Shown here in pieces: positions 36,000 to 43,978 of a stretch of DNA of 64,000 bases. The notes under the pieces were generated by a model. The model was not told the DNA's origin, ran no database searches, and saw only the letters and a program-made list of their open reading frames with translations. Both the position numbers and the translations under genes were made by a program. This DNA is from Oscillospiraceae bacterium. GTDB lineage: Bacteria; Bacillota; Clostridia; Saccharofermentanales; Saccharofermentanaceae. The stretch is taken from assembly GCA_900176545.1 (NCBI GenBank), contig FWXP01000002.1:1-64000 (forward strand), read 5' to 3'. The first letter of the stretch is position 1, and each line of letters begins with the position of its first letter.

Positions 36000-36674
36000 A
36001 TGAATACGATAATTGAAGTAGATAACGTAAGTAAGACATTCGGTAAGAACGGCAACCTGAACCAGGTATTGGACGGTGCGAGCCTCAAGGTAGAGGAAGG
36101 CGAGTTCGTATCCCTTATGGGTGCGTCTGGTTCAGGCAAGTCCACGCTCCTTTACCTTATAGGAGGCCTGGACAGGAACTTCCAGGGCAATATCTCCCTC
36201 TGCGGTCAGGATATCGGTAAGCTCAAGGATAGGGCTCTCTCCGACTTAAGGCTCAAGAACATGGGATTTGTATTCCAGTTCTATAACCTTGTAATGAACC
36301 TCAATGTAGAAGACAATATCCTTCTTCCTCAGACCATAAACGGCAAGAAGAAGTCGGAGCTCAAGAAGGACCTTGATGAGATACTTGAGATCACCGGCCT
36401 TACGGAGAAGCGAAAGGCAATGCCTTCGACTCTTTCCGGAGGACAGCAGCAGAGAGTAGCCGTAGCAAGAGCGGTCCTTGGCAACCCCAAGATCATCCTG
36501 GCTGACGAGCCCACGGGTAACCTCGACTCCAAGTCCAGCAAGGAGATAATGGAACTCTTCAGTAGGCTCAACAAGGAGAAGGGACTTACATTCCTTCAGG
36601 TAACCCACTCCGAGAAGTGTGCCGAGTACGGTACGAGGACTGTCATCCTGGAAAACGGAAAGACAGTAGGCTGA
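36000..36674 (+). CDS. ABC transporter ATP-binding protein (MacB/LolD-like)
   Basis: A 224-residue ATPase with Walker A GASGSGKS, Q-loop FVFQFYNLV, signature LSGGQQQRVAVARA, Walker B IILADEPTGNL and an H-loop VTHSEKC. The DEPTGNLDS form is that of FtsX-partner ATPases. It closes the M13 peptidase/FtsX operon and is followed by a strong terminator. Confidence 0.9.
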   Translation: MNTIIEVDNVSKTFGKNGNLNQVLDGASLKVEEGEFVSLMGASGSGKSTLLYLIGGLDRNFQGNISLCGQDIGKLKDRALSDLRLKNMGFVFQFYNLVMNLNVEDNILLPQTINGKKKSELKKDLDEILEITGLTEKRKAMPSTLSGGQQQRVAVARAVLGNPKIILADEPTGNLDSKSSKEIMELFSRLNKEKGLTFLQVTHSEKCAEYGTRTVILENGKTVG

Positions 36675-36702
36675 TATATATACAAGATAAAGACAAACAG
36701 GG

Positions 36703-36727
36703 AGCAGTCGCGAATGCCGCGGCTGCT
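36703..36727 (+). terminator. Terminator of the M13 peptidase/ABC operon
   Basis: A 10-bp stem (AGCAGTCGCG / CGCGGCTGCT, one G-U pair) with a 5-base loop and a TCTTTTG tail, 28 bases after the ATPase stop. Confidence 0.85.
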
Positions 36728-36823
36728 TCTTTTGTACTTCTTATTCCTTCTGTTGTACCTCTCATACGGATTTTGTTGTAAGCTTAAGCCATGTGACAGA
36801 TAATGCTCCCGAAGGAGGCAGTA

Positions 36824-37282
36824 ATGAGATTATTTTTGCGGGAGAAGCCCGATATCGAAGAGACGGAAGTGGAGATAAGATACCGCACGAAGGATCGTGA
36901 GGTAGAAGATCTTATCCGCACGGTCAACTCTTCTTCCGACCTTATAACAGGCATCAACGACAGAGGTGATACGGAGATCATATATGCATCCGAGATCCTC
37001 TATGTCGAAGCTGTGGACAGAGGTGTATTCGTCTACCGAAAGGATGATGCTTGCAAGGTCAGGAATACTCTTTATGAGCTGGAAGACAGGCTGAAGGACA
37101 GATGCTTCGTAAGGATATCCAAGAGCACGCTCGTGAACATCAGGTCCATAAGGTCTATAGCTCCCGAAGATGCAAGGAGAGTAAAGCTCCTTCTGAGGAA
37201 CGGAGAGTATCTTATCGTATCCCGTAACTATGTAAATGATCTCAAGGCTGCCATAGGGATGAAGGGAGGAAGCAGACGATGA
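36824..37282 (+). CDS. LytTR-domain transcriptional regulator
   Basis: A 152-residue protein: an N-terminal segment of ~45 residues without receiver motifs, then a LytTR DNA-binding domain (IIYASEILYVEAVDRGVFVY, CFVRISKSTLVNIRSIRSI and YLIVSRNYV). These small, receiver-free LytTR proteins in Firmicutes are nearly always paired with a DUF3021 membrane protein, as here with a 4-base overlap. Start set by AAGGAGG; the frame is open 7 codons upstream. The pair probably senses membrane stress and regulates itself and neighbours. Confidence 0.85.
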   Translation: MRLFLREKPDIEETEVEIRYRTKDREVEDLIRTVNSSSDLITGINDRGDTEIIYASEILYVEAVDRGVFVYRKDDACKVRNTLYELEDRLKDRCFVRISKSTLVNIRSIRSIAPEDARRVKLLLRNGEYLIVSRNYVNDLKAAIGMKGGSRR

Positions 37283-37734
37283 GTGATATGCTTAAGAAGA
37301 ATATAGCAAGGGCATCGATCGTAGCTTCCGTCTGCTTTATTGCGGGCATCATCTTCTTCTCGATCGGATCCTTGATCGACGGTAACCTTATAACCCCGCA
37401 GCAGAATCTCCTTGTACTGGGAGAATCCGTGGCGGTAGGAACACTCACTTTCTTAAGGCTCCTTATCGATCGAAGCAGATGGGCGCTGTCCAGACCTCAT
37501 GTACTGAAGAACTTCATATTCGCGCCCTTCTATCTTGTCATAGCACTGGTAACGGTAAGCCTGATGTTCGGCGGACCTGATCCCGGGTATCTCCTCTTGG
37601 CGGGAGGCATCTTCCTGGGTACGTTCCTCGTCCTGCAGACTGTCCTCTATCTTTTGAGCAAGAAAGATACCGATCAGATGAATGATGCTCTCAAGGAATT
37701 TCTTAAGGAGCATACAGGAGATGAAGAGGAATAA
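37279..37734 (+). CDS. DUF3021-family membrane protein
   Basis: A 151-residue protein with four membrane helices (for example ASIVASVCFIAGIIFFSIGS and LLLAGGIFLGTFLVLQTVLY) and a charged tail, the pattern of the DUF3021 family that accompanies LytTR regulators. It overlaps the LytTR gene by 4 bases and the CPBP protease by 14. It is thought to control the activity of its LytTR partner. Confidence 0.8.
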   Translation: MSDMLKKNIARASIVASVCFIAGIIFFSIGSLIDGNLITPQQNLLVLGESVAVGTLTFLRLLIDRSRWALSRPHVLKNFIFAPFYLVIALVTVSLMFGGPDPGYLLLAGGIFLGTFLVLQTVLYLLSKKDTDQMNDALKEFLKEHTGDEEE

Positions 37735-38494
37735 TGTTATTACTGTCTTGAGAATGACCGTTGCCGTAGCGCTCTGGTTCTCGGTAACGTTTGTCGGCGG
37801 GAAACTTCTGGCCCCCCTGCTCGAAGGAGTGCTTCCCGAGATGGCAAGTATCATCTTAAGAACGATGGTGCTGCCATATACACTTGGGCTTATGCTGTTC
37901 TGTATGGCCGTCATCGGCATGAAGAAGACCCCCGTGACGGGAAGATCTGAAGGTAAGGTATCGGCAGTGACGATAGGCAAGTTCTTTCTTATACAGACGG
38001 GGCTTTCGTTCCCGTGTATAGTAGCCGGGAATATTGTTTGTAAGATCTTAGGGTTAGATATAGGAGGGATACCTTCCGAGCAGCTGTTCGGGCGGTTGTG
38101 GTTCTATATAGTTCTCCTTCTTGTCTTTAACCCTGTATTTGAGGAGCTTCTCTTCAGGAAGTTCGTATTGGAGCGCCTGACCTGTCTTGGGACAGCGGGA
38201 TCCGTCATCTGCTCCGCGGTACTCTTTGCCATACCTCACGTGTTCTCTCAGGGCTTTCCCCAGATGCTCTATACATTTGCATTAGGACTTGTATGGGGAT
38301 ATGTGACTATAAGGACGGGGAAGCTCCTGCCTGCGATCATACTGCACTCGCTGTCGAATCTTTACTGTGCGTTCATACCGTCGCTGTTAAGCCTTATCCA
38401 TCCCATGGCTCAGGTTCCGTTTGTCATGCTCACCTTAGCTGTCATGCTGCCGTCGGCCATAGTCCTGATCTCAAGAGAGAAGACAAGAATATGA
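37721..38494 (+). CDS. CPBP-family intramembrane metalloprotease
   Basis: A 257-residue membrane protein with about seven helices and the CPBP/Rce1 motifs: FEELLFRKFVLERL (the EExxxR motif), AIPHVFSQGFPQ (His of the second motif) and a later HSLSNLYCAF. These cut within or near membranes, or act in bacteriocin self-immunity. The ATG at 37721 is favoured because AAGGAG lies 10 bases ahead, although the frame is open back to 37682 inside the DUF3021 gene. It is the last gene of the LytTR operon. Confidence 0.8.
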   Translation: MKRNNVITVLRMTVAVALWFSVTFVGGKLLAPLLEGVLPEMASIILRTMVLPYTLGLMLFCMAVIGMKKTPVTGRSEGKVSAVTIGKFFLIQTGLSFPCIVAGNIVCKILGLDIGGIPSEQLFGRLWFYIVLLLVFNPVFEELLFRKFVLERLTCLGTAGSVICSAVLFAIPHVFSQGFPQMLYTFALGLVWGYVTIRTGKLLPAIILHSLSNLYCAFIPSLLSLIHPMAQVPFVMLTLAVMLPSAIVLISREKTRI

Positions 38495-38608
38495 AATTTT
38501 TGCCGTAATCATTTTACAAATTGTTAATCCATCAAGTTCCGGGCGCAATTATAATGATTATAGAAGTTGAGCAAAGGACAACGCGCTAAGCGGTGAGATT
38601 TGGGGAAG

Positions 38609-38833
38609 ATGATCAGCAGATTTCAATTTGATGCAGTCGAGAAATTAGTAGATTCAGGCGTTACGAACTATGTTCAGATACGTCAGCAGGTCGGCCTTAC
38701 ATCCGATCAGCTTAACGATATCCTGGAAAACGTAGATTACTATCACAAGTATTTTGAGGAGCAGGACAGGCTCGAGAAGCAGCGCCTCGAAGAAGAAGCT
38801 AAGAGGAAGAAGCCCTGGTGGAAGCGCGGATAA
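38609..38833 (+). CDS. Small protein with an HTH-like N-terminal region
   Basis: A 74-residue protein. The first 45 residues form an HTH-like helical bundle (FDAVEKLVDSGVTNYVQI, then QVGLTSDQLNDILEN). The rest is a charged, coiled-coil-like helix ending in KPWWKRG, which may touch the membrane or nucleic acid. The ATG at 38609 is taken; a TTG at 38600 is possible. A promoter with TATAAT lies about 50 bases upstream and a terminator follows, so it is a separate unit. Its family is unknown. Confidence 0.55.
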   Translation: MISRFQFDAVEKLVDSGVTNYVQIRQQVGLTSDQLNDILENVDYYHKYFEEQDRLEKQRLEEEAKRKKPWWKRG

Positions 38834-38895
38834 ATTGTATCGGGAAGCATGATTCGTAAGTTATTTGTCATTCCCGTCAGTTAAAGCATATCATT

Positions 38896-38919
38896 CGCCC
38901 GATCGATAAGGATCGGGCG
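38896..38919 (+). terminator. Terminator after the small HTH-like gene
   Basis: A 9-bp stem (CGCCCGATC / GATCGGGCG) with a 6-base loop, followed by ATCTTTATG, 62 bases after the stop. Confidence 0.8.
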
Positions 38920-38976
38920 ATCTTTATGTCCGGTTTTTAAAGTACAATCTTCTTATCAACTTCAAAGGAGAACCTT

Positions 38977-39798
38977 ATGAGACTCGGAACATCTTCCCCT
39001 TTAAGTCATAACAGCCCCGAAGAGTGGGCACAAACCCAAGTCGCTTTAGGATGCAGGTCACTTGTATTTCCATTATCCTGTAACGATCCCGAGGATCTTA
39101 TAGAGCAATACAGACAGGAAGCTTCGAAGAACGATCTTATGATCGCGGAAGTAGGAATCTGGCGTAATGCTCTTTCTTCGGATCCCGATGAGAGGAAGAG
39201 GAACAGGGATTATATAGTAGGTCAGATAAAGCTCGCAGACCGCCTCGGTGCTCGATGCGCCGTCAATGTGGCAGGTACTACGGGAAGCAGATGGGACGGA
39301 GGCTATAAGGAGAACTTCACTTCCGGGATGAGGCGTGAGATCGTATCCATGGTGCAGGAAGTGATAGACAGGGCTGAAGTTACGAATACGTACTTTACCA
39401 TAGAGCCTATGCCTTGGATGGTACCGACGGGTCCCGAGGACTATCTTCGTCTTATAGAGGAAGTTAAGAGGGAGCATTTCGCGGTGCATATGGATATCAT
39501 CAACATGACCAACTCTGCCGAGAGGTATTTCGAGCCCGAAGCCTTCATAGACAGATGCGTATCTCTCTTAGGAGACCGTATCCGAAGCTGTCACATAAAG
39601 GATATCCATCTCAAGGAGGATTATACGCTGCAGCTGGAGGAATGTGCTCCGGGTCAGGGCGAGTACCCCATACGTTACTACGCGGAGAAGATGAATGCCA
39701 TCGACAAGGATATGCCGATAATACTCGAGCACTTAGATACGGACGAAGATTATATAAAGTATATGAACTACCTGAAGGAGGTACTAAATGGAATATAA
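38977..39798 (+). CDS. Sugar phosphate isomerase/epimerase-like TIM-barrel protein
   Basis: A 273-residue cytosolic protein of the xylose-isomerase-like TIM-barrel superfamily. Strand ends carry the metal-ligand pattern: TIEPMPW (Glu), HMDIINM (Asp), SCHIKDIHL (His and Asp) and ILEHLD (Glu). Such enzymes isomerise or epimerise keto sugars or sugar acids. The gene has an AAAGGAG site and its end overlaps the FMN enzyme gene by 11 bases, so the pair likely act in sequence on one substrate, possibly a hydroxy or sugar acid. The substrate is unknown. Confidence 0.8.
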   Translation: MRLGTSSPLSHNSPEEWAQTQVALGCRSLVFPLSCNDPEDLIEQYRQEASKNDLMIAEVGIWRNALSSDPDERKRNRDYIVGQIKLADRLGARCAVNVAGTTGSRWDGGYKENFTSGMRREIVSMVQEVIDRAEVTNTYFTIEPMPWMVPTGPEDYLRLIEEVKREHFAVHMDIINMTNSAERYFEPEAFIDRCVSLLGDRIRSCHIKDIHLKEDYTLQLEECAPGQGEYPIRYYAEKMNAIDKDMPIILEHLDTDEDYIKYMNYLKEVLNGI

Positions 39799-40684
39799 GA
39801 GAACATCTGATGCCAATCTCATAACGGCGCGCTATATGGACAGCATCCTTATAGAGCAGCGCCTCATAGATTCCGTTATCGCGGATACAAAGATCACCAT
39901 CTTCGGCGAGGAGTTCAGCTCTCCCGTCATGACACCTGCCTTCTCGCATCTTAAGAGCTTCAAGGGAAGAGATCTGACGGGACTCGAGGAATATTCCACA
40001 GCCGCAAAGGAGCTGAATATCCTGAACTTTGTCGGCATGATGGAGAACGATATGTTCGAGAAGATCATAAAAACGGGAGCCAAGACCGTAAGGATAGTAA
40101 AGCCCTATGCTGATAACGGCAAGGTAAGGGATCAGATGCAGTTCGCGGAGTCTGTCGGAGCCTTCGGTATCGGTATGGATATAGATCACATCTTCGGCGA
40201 GAATGGAGCGGATGTGGTAATAGGCGAGGAGATGGCAGTGCAGACCTCAGAGATGCTGCGATCTTATATAGAGTCCACGAAGCTCCCGTTTGTAGTGAAG
40301 GGAGTATTAAGCGTTGAGGATGCGATGAAATGCGCAGACCTCGGTGCAGCGGCCATAATCGTGAGCCACCATCACGGAAGGCTTCCCTATGCCGTCCCGC
40401 CCATGATGGTGCTTCCCGAGATAAAGGCGGCGCTTATAGGACGTGACATGAAGATCATAGTAGACTGCGGTATAGAGAGCGGTTCTGATGTATACAAGGC
40501 TCTGGCACTGGGAGCAGATGCCGCGGCTGTAGGAAGATCCATGCTGCCTTCGTTGGAGGAGAACGGTATCGAGGGCGTAAAGAGCTTTATCACCAAGGTC
40601 AATAATGAGCTTCGATTCACAATGAGCTGTACGGGTTTTGCGACACCCGAGAAGGTCGATGACAGCTGCTTGAAATACTATTGA
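39788..40684 (+). CDS. Alpha-hydroxy-acid oxidase-family FMN enzyme with an altered catalytic motif
   Basis: A 298-residue TIM-barrel protein of the FMN-dependent alpha-hydroxy-acid dehydrogenase family: SPVMTPAF near residue 40, FVVKGVLSVEDAMKCADLGAAAI (FMN lysine) and the phosphate-binding DCGIESGSDVYKALALGADA. The usual S-N-H-G-G-R-Q catalytic motif reads SHHHGRLPY, keeping a histidine and arginine but changing neighbours. It is also shorter than most family members (about 350 residues). It overlaps the upstream isomerase gene and may oxidise the same product. It may be a divergent dehydrogenase or an isomerase-like relative. Confidence 0.75.
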   Translation: MEYKRTSDANLITARYMDSILIEQRLIDSVIADTKITIFGEEFSSPVMTPAFSHLKSFKGRDLTGLEEYSTAAKELNILNFVGMMENDMFEKIIKTGAKTVRIVKPYADNGKVRDQMQFAESVGAFGIGMDIDHIFGENGADVVIGEEMAVQTSEMLRSYIESTKLPFVVKGVLSVEDAMKCADLGAAAIIVSHHHGRLPYAVPPMMVLPEIKAALIGRDMKIIVDCGIESGSDVYKALALGADAAAVGRSMLPSLEENGIEGVKSFITKVNNELRFTMSCTGFATPEKVDDSCLKYY

Positions 40685-40742
40685 TAACACCCGATAACTC
40701 TTCTATAATTAAGATATTTTAGGAATAGAGGGGTAATCAAAT

Positions 40743-41207
40743 ATGACACAAGCACGCTTTAAGGGCTGGCTGTTCTTCTTCAGCGGCCTGTTATTGTCGG
40801 TATGTTGCTTTCTTCCCATCGTCAAGATGGTAGCTACAAAGCAAAGTGGCGCCAAGGAGACTTTCTACACCAAGCTGATGCCGTCGCTGCCCGGCTTTCT
40901 GGTATTGATGCTGGCAGTAGCATGCTGCATCATCGCACTCGTAGGCTATAAGCAGGGCGGTGCGATCGTCGGTACGCTGGCGGCTCTGTCGGGAGGCGGT
41001 ATCCTGTGGTACACATCATTTACCGGTACAAGGACCGACTACACGACCCAGGCTGTAGATACCATCATCTCCGGTGTGTTCGGAACAAATGCCGATACTA
41101 TCGTAGACAGGACTTATTCGTATTCGTTCGGCTTTTATCTGATGATAATCGCGGTATGCCTTGTCCTGTTCACGGGCTTTATGTACGCGCTCTCGGAAGA
41201 CGATTGA
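40743..41207 (+). CDS. Four-helix membrane protein, function unknown
   Basis: A 154-residue protein with four membrane helices (LFFFSGLLLSVCCFLPIV, GFLVLMLAVACCIIALVGY, GTLAALSGGGILWYTSF and FYLMIIAVCLVLFTGFMYAL). One loop of ~35 residues (GTRTDYTTQAVDTIISGVFG) between the last two helices is probably external. No catalytic residues are evident. It has its own promoter (TATAAT near 40705) and terminator. Confidence 0.65.
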   Translation: MTQARFKGWLFFFSGLLLSVCCFLPIVKMVATKQSGAKETFYTKLMPSLPGFLVLMLAVACCIIALVGYKQGGAIVGTLAALSGGGILWYTSFTGTRTDYTTQAVDTIISGVFGTNADTIVDRTYSYSFGFYLMIIAVCLVLFTGFMYALSEDD

Positions 41208-41229
41208 CAACAGCTTCATGACTTATCGG

Positions 41230-41260
41230 AACCGCGTCGTTTTATTTGAACGGCGCGGTT
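41230..41260 (+). terminator. Terminator of the four-helix membrane protein gene
   Basis: A 7-bp stem (AACCGCG / CGCGGTT, extended by TCGTT/AACGG) with a long T tract, TTTTTTG, 22 bases after the stop. Confidence 0.85.
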
Positions 41261-41274
41261 GTTTTTTGCCTTGT

Positions 41275-41285
41275 TGTGCTATAGT
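41275..41285 (+). promoter_or_regulatory. Extended -10 promoter of the uracil/xanthine permease gene
   Basis: TGTGCTATAGT lies about 40 bases before the ATG at 41324, with a weak -35 TTGCCT about 9-14 bases upstream. The AAGGAGGT ribosome site follows, 6 bases before the start. Confidence 0.5.
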
Positions 41286-41323
41286 GGAATTAGTGTGAAA
41301 AACAGTTTCCAAGGAGGTAAGTT

Positions 41324-42637
41324 ATGAGTCAAAACAAAGAGGCGATATACGACGCCAGAACGCTCGGTTATCCCAAGATGTTCGTGCTCGGAATACAGCA
41401 TATGTTTGCCATGTTCGGAGCTACCGTCCTCGTACCTGCACTGACAGGTCTTTCCGTATCGGCAACGCTCCTGTTCGCAGGACTCGGAACGTTGCTCTTC
41501 CACTTCCTTACCAAGGGTAAGGTTCCCGCATTCCTGGGATCTTCCTTTGCATTTATCGGAGGATATGCAGCTATCGCACCAAACGGTGAGAAGGAACTTC
41601 TTCCCTATGCATGCTTAGGTGTTGCCGCCGCAGGTCTTCTCTATCTTGTTCTGGCCGCGCTCATCAAGGCCTTCGGTCAGAAGAGGGTAATGAGATTCTT
41701 CCCGCCTATCGTAACAGGTCCCATCATCATTGCGATCGGACTTACGCTCTCATCCTCCGCTATCGATAACTGCAAGACCAACTGGGCAGTCGCTCTTCTC
41801 GCGATCCTGGTAGTCATCATCTGTAATATCTTCGGTAAGGGCATGATCAAGATTGTTCCCATCATCTTAGGTGTTATCGTATCTTATATCGCAGCTCTTC
41901 CCTTCGGACTCGTTGACTTTACTCCCGTCAAGGAGGCAGCATGGATCGGACTTCCCTTCGATATGGACAGATCCGTATTTGCCATATTCAAGGCTCCGGA
42001 TACATCCCTTATCGTCACATCTCTCGTGACCATCATGCCTATAGCTCTTGCTACCATGGTAGAGCACATAGGTGATATCTCCGCTATCTCATCTACGACG
42101 GAGCGTAACTTCATCGAAGATCCCGGACTTCACAGGACGCTTATGGGCGACGGTCTTGCTACCGTACTCGCATCTCTCTTCGGTGCTCCCGCCAATACGA
42201 CATACGGAGAGAACACGGGTGTTCTCTCACTTACCAAGGTATATGATCCCAGGGTAATCAGGATCGCCGCATGCTGTGCCGCTATCGTATCCTTTTCGCC
42301 TAAGTTTGCCGCTCTCATCGCTTCCATGCCGGCTGCGACCATTGGAGGAGTTTCCATTGTCCTTTACGGTATGATCTCCGCTGTCGGTGTCCGTAACGTA
42401 GTAGAGAATCAGGTTGACTTCAGCAGGAGCCGCAATATCATCATCGCAGCCCTGATCCTCGGATTGTCCATCGGCGTCAATTATTCCGGTGCGATCTCCT
42501 TCAGTATCGGTTCGGTAACGATCTCTCTGTCAGGTCTTGCCATCGGTGCTCTCGTAGGTATCTTCCTTAATGCTTTCCTTCCTTTGGACGAGAAAGACTA
42601 CAAGGGTGCCAGCAAGTCTTTTGAGAGCGAGAAATAG
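41324..42637 (+). CDS. NCS2-family uracil/xanthine permease
   Basis: A 437-residue transporter with about 12-14 membrane segments. It contains the NCS2 motifs: QHMFAMFGATVLVP, FAFIGGYAAI, FFPPIVTGPIIIAIG, LVTIMPIALATMVEHIGDI (with the conserved glutamate in the substrate site) and NTTYGENTGVLSLTKVYDP. This form fits UraA/PyrP uracil permeases and related xanthine permeases. It imports a nucleobase with protons or sodium. It stands alone with its own promoter and terminator and has no pyrR or riboswitch-like leader. Confidence 0.88.
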   Translation: MSQNKEAIYDARTLGYPKMFVLGIQHMFAMFGATVLVPALTGLSVSATLLFAGLGTLLFHFLTKGKVPAFLGSSFAFIGGYAAIAPNGEKELLPYACLGVAAAGLLYLVLAALIKAFGQKRVMRFFPPIVTGPIIIAIGLTLSSSAIDNCKTNWAVALLAILVVIICNIFGKGMIKIVPIILGVIVSYIAALPFGLVDFTPVKEAAWIGLPFDMDRSVFAIFKAPDTSLIVTSLVTIMPIALATMVEHIGDISAISSTTERNFIEDPGLHRTLMGDGLATVLASLFGAPANTTYGENTGVLSLTKVYDPRVIRIAACCAAIVSFSPKFAALIASMPAATIGGVSIVLYGMISAVGVRNVVENQVDFSRSRNIIIAALILGLSIGVNYSGAISFSIGSVTISLSGLAIGALVGIFLNAFLPLDEKDYKGASKSFESEK

Positions 42638-42675
42638 AAACCGGACCCCTACGGCAAAATATTATGATTTTCTTG

Positions 42676-42700
42676 AAGAACAGCCCTCGCGGCTGTTCTT
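42676..42700 (+). terminator. Terminator of the permease gene
   Basis: A 10-bp stem (AAGAACAGCC / GGCTGTTCTT) with a 5-base loop, followed by TTTTG, 38 bases after the stop. Confidence 0.9.
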
Positions 42701-42760
42701 TTTTGTCATTAACAATGTTACAATCGTAGAAGAGTTTGTGCTTAAAGGGTGTTGCGGATA

Positions 42761-43978
42761 ATGAAGAAGATTCTTATTTTCGGTTGTAATGAGGTTGCCG
42801 ATGCGGTCCTCGGTATCTTATGTTCGGATACCAGGTATGCATCAGAGATCTGTCTGGCTTCAGGCGACAAGGCCTGTTGTGACGTTCTGAAGAAGAAATA
42901 TGCCAACCTTCCCGTAAGGATCACTACCGCAAGAGCAGATGTCAATAATGAAGCGGGCACCAAGATGATGCTCTCCATTATCCAGCCTGACATCATCGTA
43001 AATCTCGAGAAGCCCGAACTTACCATGAAGGTAATGAAGATCGCTCTCTTCCAGGGAGCCGATTATATCGACATGACCCTTGTCGATTGGGAGAGGAAGG
43101 ATTTCCTGTCCCAGCAGTTCGAGCTCTTCTCCGACTTCAGGACCAAGGGGCTCACTGCGATAGCAGGATGCAGCCTTAATCCCGCAGTTATAACATCACT
43201 GGCAAGAAGCGCTGCTCAGAGCCGTTTGGATAAAACGGAAGAGGCCAACATATTCGAGATAAACCTCAAGAGCTCGGTCGCGGTTTCCAATATCAAGGAG
43301 CTTCTCAATTCCGTGGAGTACAAGGCCAAGGAAGAGAAGGCTGTGTGCATCAGGAACGGTGCCGCTGATGAGGTCGAGCCTCTATCCATGAAGATAAAGC
43401 GCGAGATCCCCGATGTTGGCGTGCGCACTATGTATATGCTGAACAACCCTATCGTCGAGGATTTCCTCAAGGAGATCCCCGAGGTTCCAAACGTAAGATA
43501 TTTTGCTCCTTTCAGAAGAAAGTCAACGGCTATGATCGACACCTTAAGGGATGCCGGAATGCTGTCTGATGTTCCCGTTGAGATAGAGGGAGTCAAGATC
43601 GCACCTATAGATTTTCTCTGTAAGGTGATGCCCGTACCGTCCGACTCGGAGGAGATAACGGGTAAGAGTGCCGCAGGAGTGTTCGTATCCGGTATCAAGG
43701 ACGGAGCACCCAGATGTGTCATGGCCTGCGCAGCCATGGATAACGAGGAGTGCAGGGAGAAGAACGGTATAAATGTCAACTCTTTCTACGATGCACTTGC
43801 CTTGGCGGGCGGTGTTAAACTATTATGTACCGAGAAGTGGAAGAGGGCCGGAGTGTACACTGCGTGCGCTTTTGAGCCTGACCTTCTTCTGGATATAATG
43901 AGAAAAGACGGGTTCAAGTATACCCTTTCGGATGCTGAGCCTATCAATATCGACATGGGGGAAGATTCAGATGAATAA
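42761..43978 (+). CDS. Saccharopine-dehydrogenase-family enzyme, carboxynorspermidine-dehydrogenase-like
   Basis: A 405-residue protein with an N-terminal Rossmann half and a C-terminal half typical of the saccharopine dehydrogenase family. The order RTMYML, RDAGMLSDVPVEIEG, PIDFLCKVMPVPSDSEE and GVFVSGIKDG parallels carboxynorspermidine dehydrogenase, which makes polyamines. The nucleotide-binding turn is odd: GCNEVAD in place of GxGGxG, and a conserved GP pair is EKPE here. No decarboxylase (nspC) is nearby. Start at 42761; the frame is open back to 42749. The stop overlaps the next regulator gene by 8 bases. Confidence 0.7.
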   Translation: MKKILIFGCNEVADAVLGILCSDTRYASEICLASGDKACCDVLKKKYANLPVRITTARADVNNEAGTKMMLSIIQPDIIVNLEKPELTMKVMKIALFQGADYIDMTLVDWERKDFLSQQFELFSDFRTKGLTAIAGCSLNPAVITSLARSAAQSRLDKTEEANIFEINLKSSVAVSNIKELLNSVEYKAKEEKAVCIRNGAADEVEPLSMKIKREIPDVGVRTMYMLNNPIVEDFLKEIPEVPNVRYFAPFRRKSTAMIDTLRDAGMLSDVPVEIEGVKIAPIDFLCKVMPVPSDSEEITGKSAAGVFVSGIKDGAPRCVMACAAMDNEECREKNGINVNSFYDALALAGGVKLLCTEKWKRAGVYTACAFEPDLLLDIMRKDGFKYTLSDAEPINIDMGEDSDE

